Below are positions 1 through 10,240 of a stretch of 64,000 nt of DNA, piece by piece. The translations under genes were made by a program, and so were the position numbers. Source of the DNA: Escherichia whittamii (GTDB lineage Bacteria > Pseudomonadota > Gammaproteobacteria > Enterobacterales > Enterobacteriaceae); contig NZ_JACSQI010000001.1 of assembly GCF_014836715.1 (NCBI RefSeq), forward strand, positions 247,547-311,546, written 5' to 3'. The notes beneath the pieces are model-generated. The model did no database searches, was not told the DNA's origin, and worked only from the letters and a program-made list of their open reading frames with translations. Numbering within the stretch: the stretch's first letter is position 1; each line of letters starts with the position of its first letter.

Positions 1-124
1 ATCAGGCCTACATTACTCATTGAAATTGCTGACATTTGTAGGACGGATAAGGCGTTCACGCCGCATCCGGCGAGACGGTGCTCAATGCCTGATGCGACGC
101 TAACGCGTCTTATCAGGCCTACAA
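1..124. repeat. REP/BIME element downstream of trpR
   Basis: Two oppositely oriented REP units (GCCGCATCCGGC type and GATGCGACGCTAACGCGTC type) lie between the left edge and the trpR stop codon; the first bases are the tail of another unit cut by the window edge. REP elements are transcribed and form hairpins that stabilise upstream mRNA and bind DNA gyrase or Pol I. The trpR stop codon lies immediately beside the repeat. Confidence 0.9.
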
Positions 125-126
125 AA

Positions 127-468
<342 letters not shown>

Positions 469-500
469 TTAGCGGGGGAAGCCTGATGCCTCCCCCGGTT

Positions 501-518
501 GTACTCGCTAAAGAGTAC
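501..518. promoter_or_regulatory. TrpR operator of trpR
   Basis: The palindrome GTACTCGCTAAAGAGTAC carries the two GTACT/AGTAC half-sites of the Trp repressor consensus. It lies about 50 bases upstream of the trpR start codon, in the promoter region, which fits known autorepression of trpR. Confidence 0.93.
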
Positions 519-542
519 GATAGCATACCATAAAGGTTCAAA

Positions 543-2480
543 TCAGTAACGACGTCCCCATTCCGTAGCGCTCAAAAGCGTGGGTTTATCGCCCATGAAA
601 TAGCGATAGTACGCGTCATAAGCCAGCACATTTTTCACATAACCGCGCGTCTCGGAGAACGGAATACTCTCGACAAACGCCACCGCGTCGATACGCCCGG
701 CGCTGTTGCCAAGCCATGTGCGCACCCGCCCTGGACCTGCGTTATAAGCTGCCGAGGAGAAAATGCGGTTATTGCCAAATTGCTGATAAACATATTGCAG
801 ATAACTGGTGCCGATATTGATGTTCGTTTCCGGATCCAGCAATTGCCCTGGGCTGCTATAACCAGGGATAGAGAACATCTTCACCGTTTGAGTCGCCGTA
901 CCGGGCATAATCTGCATCAGGCCGCTGGCCCCTACCGGTGATTTCACTTTCGGATTCCAGGCGCTCTCCTGACGGGCGATAGCCATTGCATAGCTTTGCG
1001 GGATATCTTTGCCGTTGGTGTAACGTTCAAAGAGATCGTTGTAGGCCAGTGGGAATCGTTCTTCCAGATGATCCCACAATTTCCCGGCGATCGTCGCCTG
1101 AACACTAAGATCCCACCAGTGATTGTTAAAGGCATAGCGCGCCAGTTGTGCCTGCTCTGTTTTTGACTTGCTCTTCACCAGATTGGCCCACTCGCTACGC
1201 GCGGTGTTATCCATATTCCAGTACATCAACTCGCGCACGCGCGCCATCTCAGGCCCCTGAGTCAGGGCGCTGTCAACGTTCTGCGGCGCTTTATCAATCT
1301 TTAGTTGATACTCTTCGCCAATACGTTGCGCAGCGACCATCGGGTAGAATCCACGCTGTCCCATGAGTTGATGCAAAATCTCTTTTGCTTCAGCCTCACG
1401 CCCGCGCTCCAGCAGTAAATCCGCCTGCCAGTAGCGCCATTCATCTTTTTCTTTCGCCTCTATTGGCAGACGCGCCAGCCAGGTATTCAGACCTCGGCGA
1501 TCGCCAGTGCCAAGCGCCATCCGCACGCGACGTTCAATTAACGAAGTGGATTGCGAACGCATAATCGCTTCATCACGCCATTTCGCCTGTTCGTCGGTAA
1601 TATCGTTGCCCATCAGACGCCAGGCGACGATATCGCGCAGCTCCTGAATCTGATCTTCATTAAGCTGCTGCGCCTGGGCAAGCGAAGGGATCATCAGTCG
1701 TGCGTTTTCAGCATCCTGACGCGCCACGCTTGCAAATGCCACCGCCGCCATCTGGCGGGTAAAATCGGTCGCGCCGGTCGAACGCGCGAAGGTCAGCACA
1801 GTATTAGGATCATTTGCCAGCGAAATGATTGCCGAAGCAATAGTCTGGTAATCGGCAGGCATTTGCCCTGCCAGCACCGTCACCAGCCCGGTATTGCCTG
1901 CTTTCATCGCAAGACGAATACGCTCTAAATAAGCCTGGGGTTCTTGTTTGCCGGACGCACGCCAGACGCTAAATAACTTGTCACAAGCGTTAGGCTGGCT
2001 CTTTCCGGTTAGCCACAGCTCTTTCGCCCCCTGCCAGGCTTCTTCGCTCTGCCCGGTGTTCCATTTCGCATAGTAGTAATTACACTGGGCTTCGGTTGTG
2101 CCTGGTTTTTCCGGGCTAAAGGCCAGCAGACCGCGCCAGTCTTCACGTCGCGCCAGTTCATTAACGAAACGCGATTGCAGCGTGCGAGCAGGAGGAAGCG
2201 TGGGGTTAGCACGAACAAAGTTAGTCACTGTCACCGCCGGTTGATTCATCAGATCATCGGTTATCTGGCGATATTCCAGGTAGGGGTATAACGGATAATC
2301 CTTCAGGGATGGCATCATTTGTTCGACCACATCCATTTGTCGATTATCCCAGGCCTGCTTGATTTGCGCGTAGCGGCTACGCTGCTCATCCAGTGAGTCG
2401 GCTCGCGCCACGCTGCTGACCGTCAGCAGACAGACACCGGCAGCCAACAGCCGCCAGGTAACTTGTTTGGCTTTTTCCAC
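543..2480 (-). CDS. slt: Soluble lytic murein transglycosylase Slt70
   Basis: Periplasmic exo-lytic transglycosylase that cleaves the MurNAc-GlcNAc bond of peptidoglycan to give 1,6-anhydromuropeptides. The 645-residue protein starts with a signal peptide (VEKAKQ, hydrophobic core, cleavage near ARA-DS at about residue 27), followed by a long superhelical U and L domain and a C-terminal lysozyme-like SLT domain. The catalytic Glu is E505 of the precursor, in ARQESAWNPK. I chose the GTG at 2478-2480 rather than the upstream ATG at 2510 because AGAGGA stands 7 bases before it, it gives the K-12 length, and it places the signal peptide at the N-terminus. Confidence 0.96.
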   Translation of the reverse strand: MEKAKQVTWRLLAAGVCLLTVSSVARADSLDEQRSRYAQIKQAWDNRQMDVVEQMMPSLKDYPLYPYLEYRQITDDLMNQPAVTVTNFVRANPTLPPARTLQSRFVNELARREDWRGLLAFSPEKPGTTEAQCNYYYAKWNTGQSEEAWQGAKELWLTGKSQPNACDKLFSVWRASGKQEPQAYLERIRLAMKAGNTGLVTVLAGQMPADYQTIASAIISLANDPNTVLTFARSTGATDFTRQMAAVAFASVARQDAENARLMIPSLAQAQQLNEDQIQELRDIVAWRLMGNDITDEQAKWRDEAIMRSQSTSLIERRVRMALGTGDRRGLNTWLARLPIEAKEKDEWRYWQADLLLERGREAEAKEILHQLMGQRGFYPMVAAQRIGEEYQLKIDKAPQNVDSALTQGPEMARVRELMYWNMDNTARSEWANLVKSKSKTEQAQLARYAFNNHWWDLSVQATIAGKLWDHLEERFPLAYNDLFERYTNGKDIPQSYAMAIARQESAWNPKVKSPVGASGLMQIMPGTATQTVKMFSIPGYSSPGQLLDPETNINIGTSYLQYVYQQFGNNRIFSSAAYNAGPGRVRTWLGNSAGRIDAVAFVESIPFSETRGYVKNVLAYDAYYRYFMGDKPTLLSATEWGRRY

Positions 2481-2589
2481 AAGCGCATCCTCTAAGTGTA
2501 AATACATCAATGCAGCGTCATGCCGCGTAATAGATTTATGCTAACCAGTCATTGCTGTTTGCGCCACGTTATGGACACTTTTTTACTTT

Positions 2590-2716
2590 TATACTCTAAA
2601 TAATTCGAGTTGCAGGAAGGCGATAAGTGAGTGAGTCCCCAGGAGCTTACAGAAGTAAGTGACTGGGGTGAGCGAGCGTAAGCGCAGCACATGCAACTTG
2701 AAGTATGGCGAGTATA
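2590..2716. repeat. ERIC element, full length (127 bp)
   Basis: The segment contains the ERIC core AGGAGCTTACAGAAGTAAGT followed by GACTGGGGTGAGCG and has the terminal inverted ends TATACTC and GAGTATA. The full length of 127 bp matches the family. It fills the divergent slt/ettA intergenic region (2481-2815), which otherwise holds only promoter sequence. Two more copies occur at 46183-46308 and 54425-54551. Confidence 0.93.
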
Positions 2717-2815
2717 CTGCGAAGGTGATCGACCAACTGGGATTAGGCGGGGAAAAAGGCTACACTTCGCCTTTGAAAACTCATCATCACGATAAACATA
2801 GAGGCGAAGTCCAAC

Positions 2816-4483
2816 GTGGCTCAATTCGTTTATACCATGCATCGTGTCGGCAAAGTTGTTCCGCCGAAACGTCATATTTTGAAAAACATCTCTCTGAGTT
2901 TCTTCCCTGGGGCAAAAATCGGCGTCCTGGGTCTGAACGGCGCGGGTAAGTCTACCCTGCTGCGCATTATGGCGGGCATCGATAAAGACATCGAAGGTGA
3001 AGCGCGTCCGCAACCGGATATCAAAATCGGCTATCTGCCGCAGGAACCGCAGCTCAATCCGGAACACACCGTACGTGAGTCCATTGAAGAAGCCGTTTCT
3101 GAAGTGGTTAACGCCCTGAAACGTCTGGATGAAGTGTACGCGCTGTATGCCGATCCAGATGCAGATTTCGACAAACTGGCTGCTGAACAGGGCCGTCTGG
3201 AAGAGATCATTCAGGCTCACGACGGTCATAACCTGAACGTACAACTGGAGCGTGCAGCGGATGCGCTGCGTCTGCCGGACTGGGACGCGAAAATCGCTAA
3301 CCTCTCCGGTGGTGAGCGTCGTCGCGTGGCATTGTGCCGTCTGCTGCTGGAAAAACCAGACATGCTGCTGCTCGACGAACCGACCAACCACCTGGATGCA
3401 GAATCCGTGGCGTGGCTGGAACGCTTCCTGCACGACTTCGAGGGCACCGTAGTGGCGATTACCCACGACCGTTACTTCCTCGATAACGTCGCGGGCTGGA
3501 TCCTCGAACTTGACCGCGGTGAAGGTATTCCGTGGGAAGGCAACTACTCCTCCTGGCTGGAGCAGAAAGATCAGCGTCTGGCGCAAGAAGCTTCACAAGA
3601 AGCGGCGCGTCGTAAGTCGATTGAGAAAGAGCTGGAGTGGGTACGTCAGGGTACTAAAGGCCGTCAGTCGAAAGGTAAAGCGCGTCTGGCACGCTTTGAA
3701 GAGCTGAACAATACCGAATACCAGAAACGTAACGAAACCAACGAACTGTTTATTCCACCTGGACCGCGTCTGGGCGACAAAGTATTGGAAGTCAGCAACC
3801 TGCGTAAATCCTATGGCGATCGTCTGCTGATTGACTCCCTGAGCTTCTCGATCCCGAAAGGGGCGATCGTCGGGATCATCGGCCCGAACGGCGCGGGTAA
3901 ATCGACGCTGTTCCGTATGATTTCCGGTCAGGAACAGCCGGACAGCGGCACCATCACTTTAGGTGAAACGGTGAAACTGGCGTCGGTTGATCAGTTCCGT
4001 GACTCAATGGATAACAGCAAAACCGTTTGGGAAGAAGTTTCCGGCGGGCTGGATATCATGAAGATCGGTAACACCGAGATGCCAAGCCGCGCCTACGTTG
4101 GCCGCTTTAACTTTAAAGGGGTTGATCAGGGTAAACGTGTTGGAGAACTCTCCGGTGGTGAGCGTGGTCGTCTGCATCTGGCGAAGCTGCTGCAGGTTGG
4201 CGGCAACATGCTGCTGCTCGACGAACCGACCAACGACCTGGATATCGAAACCCTGCGCGCGCTGGAAAACGCCCTGTTGGAGTTCCCGGGCTGCGCGATG
4301 GTTATCTCGCACGACCGTTGGTTCCTCGACCGTATCGCCACGCACATTCTGGATTACCAGGATGAAGGTAAAGTTGAGTTCTTCGAAGGTAACTTTACCG
4401 AGTACGAAGAGTACAAGAAACGCACGCTGGGCGCAGATGCGCTGGAGCCGAAGCGTATCAAGTACAAGCGTATTGCGAAGTAA
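2816..4483 (+). CDS. ettA: Energy-dependent translational throttle ABC-F protein EttA
   Basis: EttA is a cytoplasmic ABC-F ATPase that binds the ribosomal E site and gates the first peptide bond according to the ATP/ADP ratio. It has 555 residues and two ABC domains: Walker A at residues 39-47 (GLNGAGKST) and again near residue 356 (GPNGAGKST), LSGGE signatures in both, and LLLDEPTNHLD / LLLDEPTNDLD Walker B motifs. The charged linker (P-site tRNA interaction motif) lies between them at about 242-322. It has no membrane segments, as expected. The start is GTG at 2816, giving the standard length. Confidence 0.97.
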   Translation: MAQFVYTMHRVGKVVPPKRHILKNISLSFFPGAKIGVLGLNGAGKSTLLRIMAGIDKDIEGEARPQPDIKIGYLPQEPQLNPEHTVRESIEEAVSEVVNALKRLDEVYALYADPDADFDKLAAEQGRLEEIIQAHDGHNLNVQLERAADALRLPDWDAKIANLSGGERRRVALCRLLLEKPDMLLLDEPTNHLDAESVAWLERFLHDFEGTVVAITHDRYFLDNVAGWILELDRGEGIPWEGNYSSWLEQKDQRLAQEASQEAARRKSIEKELEWVRQGTKGRQSKGKARLARFEELNNTEYQKRNETNELFIPPGPRLGDKVLEVSNLRKSYGDRLLIDSLSFSIPKGAIVGIIGPNGAGKSTLFRMISGQEQPDSGTITLGETVKLASVDQFRDSMDNSKTVWEEVSGGLDIMKIGNTEMPSRAYVGRFNFKGVDQGKRVGELSGGERGRLHLAKLLQVGGNMLLLDEPTNDLDIETLRALENALLEFPGCAMVISHDRWFLDRIATHILDYQDEGKVEFFEGNFTEYEEYKKRTLGADALEPKRIKYKRIAK

Positions 4484-4489
4484 TGCGTA

Positions 4490-4715
<226 letters not shown>

Positions 4716-4717
4716 TC

Positions 4718-5950
4718 TTATCCCTGCTCCCCCATCATCTCCCGCACCAGCTCTACGCAGCGCAGGAAACGGCTGTCGTAATCGCCCTCTTCAACCCGCA
4801 CGAATTCGATATTGTTCTGTTCCAGCATCTCTATCAGCAGGTTCTGAAACTCTTTGCGATCCACCGAGCTGCCGAGGCTGCGTAGACCATCCGCCACCCA
4901 CGGGGTATTGTTTTCCAGCAGGATCACCAGATCAAAGCGATATTCATCGATCAATGCCTGCACAAAAGGATGCTCACGCCCTTCGTACTTTTTACAGAAC
5001 GCCTGAGTTGTCACGAAATCGGTGTCGATAAACGCCACTTTATTGGCATATTTCACCGCAAAATCAATATATTGCGCGTGTCCCAGCGCAATTTTATCGT
5101 AGTCGGAATACTGTAACGCAATCTCATCGCCGCCGAGATGCGAAAAGACATAATCGCGACCAAACTCCCACGCACTGGTGGTGTTGAAGATATTGGCGAG
5201 TTTGTTTACCAGGGTGGATTTACCGCTAGATTCACCACCGAGGATCGCCACGGTACGCACAAAGAACGGCTTCACTTCGGTAGGAATATATTCCCAGTAG
5301 CGGAACGGATTTTCGCGGATCTGCGCGCCGCTAATACTCATAAAAGTGCGTTTCGGATCGACAAGCACCGTTTCGATCCCCAGATGTTCCATATACTGCG
5401 GCGCGTCGGCTTCCTCCGAGGTGTAGATCAGATCCGGCTGAATGCCTTTTTCGGCCATAAACTTTTTGATGCCGTTGCTCCACACATCCCAGCCGTGCGG
5501 ATACGGCTCCATGCCCTCTTCGTTAAAGGCATGAATGCGAATATTTTTCTGATATTTAAAGGTTTGCAATAACCAGCGCAGACGATCCGGCACCGTTGGC
5601 TGCTGCGACATGGCGCTGTCTTCGAACAACGCGCGGTCACGGGTATCATCAAAACCCATAATGATATGCAGTTCGTCAACCTGGCTACAGGCGCGCTGGA
5701 TAAGGTAGATATGTCCGGTATGCAGCGGGTAAAACTTACCGAATACGACACCGATGGTTTTCTTTTGCCGGGGAAACTCAAGCCCCAAAAAACGGTGCAA
5801 TGCCTCCAGCTTTTGCGCGCTGGGGCTTTTAATTTTGGCATTCAGTAACTGGCTTAAATACCCTTTGGTCATACCGCTGGCATCAGCCACCTGCTGTAAC
5901 GTGCAGCCCTGTTGCTTGATGGCAGTTTTCAGGTAATCAAATGACGACAT
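4718..5950 (-). CDS. nadR: Trifunctional NAD regulator / NMN adenylyltransferase / ribosylnicotinamide kinase NadR
   Basis: NadR represses NAD biosynthesis genes and also acts in nicotinamide riboside salvage. Three parts are visible in 410 residues: an N-terminal HTH (about residues 5-60, LQQVADASGMTKGYLSQLL), a nucleotidyltransferase domain with the GKFYPLHTGH motif near residue 70, and a C-terminal kinase with the P-loop GGESSGKST near residue 236. The ATG at 5950 is preceded by GGAGGGAG and gives the K-12 length. An in-frame ATG at 5971 would overlap the radA stop and add 7 residues; it is less likely. It lies just after radA and is probably co-transcribed with serB-radA. Confidence 0.96.
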   Translation of the reverse strand: MSSFDYLKTAIKQQGCTLQQVADASGMTKGYLSQLLNAKIKSPSAQKLEALHRFLGLEFPRQKKTIGVVFGKFYPLHTGHIYLIQRACSQVDELHIIMGFDDTRDRALFEDSAMSQQPTVPDRLRWLLQTFKYQKNIRIHAFNEEGMEPYPHGWDVWSNGIKKFMAEKGIQPDLIYTSEEADAPQYMEHLGIETVLVDPKRTFMSISGAQIRENPFRYWEYIPTEVKPFFVRTVAILGGESSGKSTLVNKLANIFNTTSAWEFGRDYVFSHLGGDEIALQYSDYDKIALGHAQYIDFAVKYANKVAFIDTDFVTTQAFCKKYEGREHPFVQALIDEYRFDLVILLENNTPWVADGLRSLGSSVDRKEFQNLLIEMLEQNNIEFVRVEEGDYDSRFLRCVELVREMMGEQG

Positions 5951-5970
5951 ATCTCCCTCCGTATCTCTCA

Positions 5971-7353
5971 TTATAAGTCGTCGAACACGCTAAGTGCGTC
6001 GGAGAGTTTTTTAACGCCAAAAATCTGCATCCCTTCCGGCACTTTTTTCGGTACGTTAGCCGCCGGAACAATTGCCCGCCGGAAACCGTGTTTCGCCGCT
6101 TCTGAGATTCGTTCCTGACCACTGGGCACCGGGCGGATCTCCCCTGCCAGCCCGACTTCACCAAACACCACCAGATCCTGTGGCAGCGGTCTGTCGCGCA
6201 GGCTGGAAACCATCGCCAGTAGTAACGCTAAATCGGCGCTGGTTTCGGTCACCTTAACGCCGCCGACCACGTTCACAAACACATCCTGATCGGCCATTTG
6301 CAGACCGCCGTGACGGTGCAGCACTGCCAGCAGGATTGCCAGACGGTTTTGTTCCAGCCCGACGGCCACGCGGCGTGGATTTGCCATCATCGAGTGATCG
6401 ACCAGCGCCTGAATCTCCACCAGCAGTGGGCGCGTTCCTTCCCATACCACCATCACTGAACTACCGGAAGTCACTTCGTCGCCGCGACTTAAGAAGATCG
6501 CCGAAGGGTTGCTGACTTCACGCAGCCCCTGTTCGGTCATCGCAAATACGCCCAGTTCATTCACCGCGCCAAAGCGGTTTTTATGGCTGCGCAAGGTGCG
6601 AAAACGGGAGTCGGCATCGCCGTCCAAAAGCACCGAACAGTCGATACAGTGTTCCAGCACTTTAGGGCCAGCCAGTGAACCATCTTTAGTTACATGACCC
6701 ACCATGACAATCGCCACGCCGCGCGTCTTGGCAAAGCGCGTCAGATAAGCCGCCGTTTCACGCACCTGCGCCACGCTGCCAGGCGATGACTGAACATCCG
6801 CCATATGCATCACCTGGATGGAGTCGATTACCATCAGCTTCGGTTGCTCTTCTTCGGCAATCAGGCAGATCTGTTCGATGCTGGTTTCCGACAGCATATT
6901 TAGATTGTCAGTCGGCAGGCCAAGGCGATGAGCACGCATCGCCACCTGTTGTAGCGACTCTTCGCCGGTGACATACAGCGTTTTCATCTGCTGCGCCAGT
7001 TTGCACAACGTTTGCAGTAGCAGCGTGGATTTACCCGCACCTGGGTTACCGCCAATCAGAATGGCGCTTCCTGGTACCACCCCGCCGCCTAATACGCGGT
7101 CGAACTCTTTAAATCCAGTGGAAAAACGCGGCAGTTCTTCAAGGCTGATATCGGAGAGTTTCTGGACTTTCGCCACTCCCGCGCTACCGGCATAGCCACT
7201 GAGACGCTCGTTACGCGCCACCGTTGGCGACGCAGCAAGACGCACCTCGGTGATGGTGTTCCAGGCATGACAGGCGCTGCACTGCCCCTGCCAGCGCGGA
7301 TAATCGGCCCCGCATTCATTACAAACAAAGGCGCGTTTTGGAGCTTTTGCCAC
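5971..7353 (-). CDS. radA: DNA repair / branch-migration ATPase RadA
   Basis: RadA is a RecA-like DnaB-type helicase that drives branch migration during recombinational repair. The 460-residue protein has an N-terminal zinc finger (CNECGADYPRWQGQCSAC), a RecA core with Walker A GGNPGAGKST, the RadA-specific SHKNRFG motif, and a C-terminal Lon-protease-like domain. The GTG start at 7351-7353 has GAGGT just upstream; the longer reading frame to 7401 lacks such support. It lies between serB and nadR in the same direction. Confidence 0.96.
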   Translation of the reverse strand: MAKAPKRAFVCNECGADYPRWQGQCSACHAWNTITEVRLAASPTVARNERLSGYAGSAGVAKVQKLSDISLEELPRFSTGFKEFDRVLGGGVVPGSAILIGGNPGAGKSTLLLQTLCKLAQQMKTLYVTGEESLQQVAMRAHRLGLPTDNLNMLSETSIEQICLIAEEEQPKLMVIDSIQVMHMADVQSSPGSVAQVRETAAYLTRFAKTRGVAIVMVGHVTKDGSLAGPKVLEHCIDCSVLLDGDADSRFRTLRSHKNRFGAVNELGVFAMTEQGLREVSNPSAIFLSRGDEVTSGSSVMVVWEGTRPLLVEIQALVDHSMMANPRRVAVGLEQNRLAILLAVLHRHGGLQMADQDVFVNVVGGVKVTETSADLALLLAMVSSLRDRPLPQDLVVFGEVGLAGEIRPVPSGQERISEAAKHGFRRAIVPAANVPKKVPEGMQIFGVKKLSDALSVFDDL

Positions 7354-7401
7354 GGTGTACCTCGTTAATGCTGTGCCGCCCGCAGGATGGCGGGCGCGCA
7401 A

Positions 7402-8370
7402 TTACTTCTGATTCAGGCTGCCGGAGAGGATGCAGAATACCCCCATAAGGTCAGCGTGACGGATGGTGACATCCGTCTTTTCATTCACTTTGGGCTTGGC
7501 ATGGTAGGCAATCCCCAGCCCCGCAGCTTTGATCATCGGCAGGTCATTGGCGCCATCGCCAATCGCCACGGTTTGCGCCAGCGGGATATCATACTCCTGC
7601 GCCAGCCGGAGCAGGGTGTTAGCTTTGTACTGCGCGTCTACAATGTCGCCGATCACATTGCCAGTAAATTTACCGTCCATAATCTCCAGTTCATTGGCTA
7701 CCACGGCGGTTAATCGCAGCTTGTCACGCAGGTATTCGGCAAAGAAGGTAAAGCCGCCGGAGGCAATCGCCACTTTCCAGCCCAACGTTTCCAGCTTCAG
7801 CACTAGTTGCGTCAAGCCCGGCATCAGCGGGAGATTTTCACGCACCTGTAGCAAAATGTTCGCGTCAGCGCCTTTCAGCGTCGCCACGCGGCTACGCAGG
7901 CTGGCAGTGAAATCAAGCTCCCCGCGCATTGCCCGTTCGGTCACTTCCGCCACCATCTCGCCCGTTCCGGCCAGTTTGGCAATTTCATCAATACATTCAA
8001 TCTGGATGGCGGTGGAGTCCATGTCCATCACCAGCAGCCCTGGTGTACGCAGGTGCGGTATTTTCCCCAGCGGCGCGACATCCAGTTGTGCTTCATGCGC
8101 CAGGCGCGTTGCCCGCGCGGTGAGCGAACCAGCCAGACGAATCACCTGATAATCTTCCACGCACCAGGCGGCAACAATCACCATTGCCGCGCCCAGTTTG
8201 CTTTGGTACTGGGTCAGACGTTGTTTATCCAGCCCACGACCATACAGCAGCCAGCCGCTACGACCTGCGTGGTAATCCAGTGGCATCACTTCATCACCAC
8301 TTAAAGAAAGAGGCAGACCAGGCCATAAAGAGACATCTTCAGGCAGGTCGCACCAGGTAATGTTAGGCAT
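7402..8370 (-). CDS. serB: Phosphoserine phosphatase SerB
   Basis: SerB catalyses the last step of L-serine synthesis, hydrolysing O-phospho-L-serine. It is a HAD-family enzyme of 322 residues. The nucleophile is D116 in the MDMDST motif (115-120), and the GDGAND motif near residue 263 binds magnesium. The ATG at 8370 is preceded by AGGAG. It is transcribed divergently from ytjB across 105 bases and lies 48 bases upstream of radA, consistent with a serB-radA-nadR transcription unit. Confidence 0.97.
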   Translation of the reverse strand: MPNITWCDLPEDVSLWPGLPLSLSGDEVMPLDYHAGRSGWLLYGRGLDKQRLTQYQSKLGAAMVIVAAWCVEDYQVIRLAGSLTARATRLAHEAQLDVAPLGKIPHLRTPGLLVMDMDSTAIQIECIDEIAKLAGTGEMVAEVTERAMRGELDFTASLRSRVATLKGADANILLQVRENLPLMPGLTQLVLKLETLGWKVAIASGGFTFFAEYLRDKLRLTAVVANELEIMDGKFTGNVIGDIVDAQYKANTLLRLAQEYDIPLAQTVAIGDGANDLPMIKAAGLGIAYHAKPKVNEKTDVTIRHADLMGVFCILSGSLNQK

Positions 8371-8475
8371 TAAGGCTCCTGTAAAATCGTTCGAAGCAGG
8401 GAAAATAACGCATGAGGCTACCTTGTATCCATTGCTTCTGGCAACATTAAGTCTCAAATTTTCGACGGGTGGAAT

Positions 8476-9120
8476 ATGGCTCGCACAAAACTAAAATTCC
8501 GGCTGCATCGGGCAGTGATTGTCCTGTTCTGTCTCGCTTTGTTGGTCGCTCTAATGCAGGGAGCATCATGGTTTAGTCAAAACCACCAGCGACAGCGTAA
8601 TCCACAGCTGGAAGAACTGGCCCGTACCCTGGCGCATCAGGTAACCCTGAACGTTGCGCCGCTGATGCGTACCAACTCACCTGATGAAAAACGCATTCAG
8701 GCGATCCTCGACCAGTTGACGGACGAAAGTCGCATTCTCGACGCGGGTGTGTATGACGAACAAGGCGATCTTATCGCCCGCGCAGGCGAAAGCGTCGAGG
8801 TGCGCGACCGACTGGCGCTCGACGGTAAAAAAGCAGGTGGCTATTTTAACCAGCAGATTGTCGAGCCGATTAAGGGGAAAAATGGACCACTTGGTTATCT
8901 GCGCTTGACGCTCGATACCCATACGCTCGCCACCGAAGCCAAACAGGTGGATAACACTACCAACATTTTACGCCTGATGCTGCTGCTCTCGCTGGCAATC
9001 GGCGTGGTGCTGACTCGCACACTGTTGCAGGGTAAACGTACCCGCTGGCAGCAATCACCCTTCCTGTTAACTGCCAGCAAACCAGTGCCGGAAGAGGAAG
9101 AAAGCGAGAAAAAAGAGTGA
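8476..9120 (+). CDS. ytjB: Membrane protein YtjB (Smp), AhpA-like
   Basis: A 214-residue inner-membrane protein with an N-terminal membrane segment (about 14-33), an extracytoplasmic domain of about 130 residues, a second membrane segment (about 163-182) and an acidic, Lys/Glu-rich C-terminus. It matches the SMP_2/AhpA family protein formerly called Smp. The exact role is unknown. It is followed after 27 bases by lplA, and the two are probably co-transcribed. Confidence 0.92.
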   Translation: MARTKLKFRLHRAVIVLFCLALLVALMQGASWFSQNHQRQRNPQLEELARTLAHQVTLNVAPLMRTNSPDEKRIQAILDQLTDESRILDAGVYDEQGDLIARAGESVEVRDRLALDGKKAGGYFNQQIVEPIKGKNGPLGYLRLTLDTHTLATEAKQVDNTTNILRLMLLLSLAIGVVLTRTLLQGKRTRWQQSPFLLTASKPVPEEEESEKKE

Positions 9121-9147
9121 CCCATTACTACAAGAAAGGAAATTGTT

Positions 9148-10164
9148 ATGTCCACATTACGCCTGCTCATCTCTGACTCTTACGATCCGTGGTTTAATCT
9201 GGCAGTGGAGGAATGTATTTTTCGCCAGATGCCCGCCACGCAGCGCGTTCTGTTTCTCTGGCGCAATGCCGACACAGTAGTGATTGGTCGTGCGCAAAAC
9301 CCGTGGAAAGAGTGTAATACCCGGCGGATGGAAGAAGATAACGTCCGCCTGGCACGGCGCAGTAGCGGCGGTGGCGCGGTGTTCCACGATCTCGGCAATA
9401 CCTGTTTTACGTTTATGGCTGGCAAGCCGGAGTACGATAAAACCATCTCCACGGCGATTGTGCTTAATGCACTGAATTCACTTGGCGTCACCGCAGAAGC
9501 TTCCGGGCGCAACGATCTGGTGGTAAAAACGGCTGAAGGCGACCGCAAAGTCTCTGGCTCGGCCTATCGCGAAACCAAAGATCGCGGTTTCCACCACGGC
9601 ACTTTGCTGCTAAATGCCGACCTTAGCCGCCTGGCGAACTACCTCAATCCGGATAAAAAGAAACTGGCAGCGAAAGGCATTACTTCGGTACGTTCCCGCG
9701 TGACCAACCTGACCGAATTGCTACCGGGAATTACCCATGAGCAGGTTTGCAAGGCCATAACCGAAGCCTTTTTCGTTCATTATGGCGAGCGCGTAGAAGC
9801 GGAAATCATCTCCCCGGACAAAACGCCAGACTTGCCAAATTTCACCGAAACCTTTGCCCGTCAGAGTAGCTGGGAATGGAACTTCGGTCAGGCTCCGGCG
9901 TTTTCGCATCTTCTGGATGAACGCTTTAGCTGGGGCGGCGTGGAACTGCATTTCGACGTCGAAAAAGGCCATATCACCCGCGCCCAGGTGTTTACCGACA
10001 GCCTTAACCCCGCACCACTGGAAGCCCTCGCTGGGAGGCTGCAAGGCTGTCTGTACCGTGCAGATATGCTGCAACAAGAGTGCGAAGCTCTGTTGGTTGA
10101 CTTCCCTGAACAGGAAAAAGAGCTACGGGAATTATCGGCGTGGATAGCGGGGGCGGTACGGTAG
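9148..10164 (+). CDS. lplA: Lipoate-protein ligase A
   Basis: LplA activates free lipoate with ATP to lipoyl-AMP and transfers it to lipoyl domains of 2-oxoacid dehydrogenases and GcvH. It has 338 residues, the family length, with the [12 protein letters not shown] substrate-binding loop near residues 70-81, and the adenylate-binding Lys in the [13 protein letters not shown] region near 133. AAGGAAA precedes the ATG. It lies in the ytjB-lplA unit and converges on deoD. Confidence 0.97.
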   Translation: MSTLRLLISDSYDPWFNLAVEECIFRQMPATQRVLFLWRNADTVVIGRAQNPWKECNTRRMEEDNVRLARRSSGGGAVFHDLGNTCFTFMAGKPEYDKTISTAIVLNALNSLGVTAEASGRNDLVVKTAEGDRKVSGSAYRETKDRGFHHGTLLLNADLSRLANYLNPDKKKLAAKGITSVRSRVTNLTELLPGITHEQVCKAITEAFFVHYGERVEAEIISPDKTPDLPNFTETFARQSSWEWNFGQAPAFSHLLDERFSWGGVELHFDVEKGHITRAQVFTDSLNPAPLEALAGRLQGCLYRADMLQQECEALLVDFPEQEKELRELSAWIAGAVR

Positions 10165-10173
10165 TTAATTGAT

Positions 10174-10209
10174 GAATTAAAAAGCCGGAGCAGTCTCCCG
10201 TTCCGGCTT
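10174..10209 (-). terminator. Rho-independent terminator of the deo operon
   Basis: The inverted repeat AAGCCGGA (10182-10189) / TCCGGCTT (10202-10209) is followed on the minus strand by a TTTTTAATT tract. It lies just past the deoD stop and may also act weakly on lplA transcripts coming the other way. Confidence 0.85.
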
Positions 10210-10240
10210 AACACGACAATCGCCTTTCAGCGAAACACAA

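Noticed and set aside
473-498. A terminator for slt in the GGGGGA/TCCCCC hairpin
   Set aside because: There is no T tract on the minus strand and the hairpin falls in the trpR leader, so read-through or a leader role is as likely.
2481-2510. A start for slt at the upstream ATG (2510)
   Set aside because: It would place 10 polar residues before the signal peptide; the GTG at 2480 has a well-placed AGAGGA.
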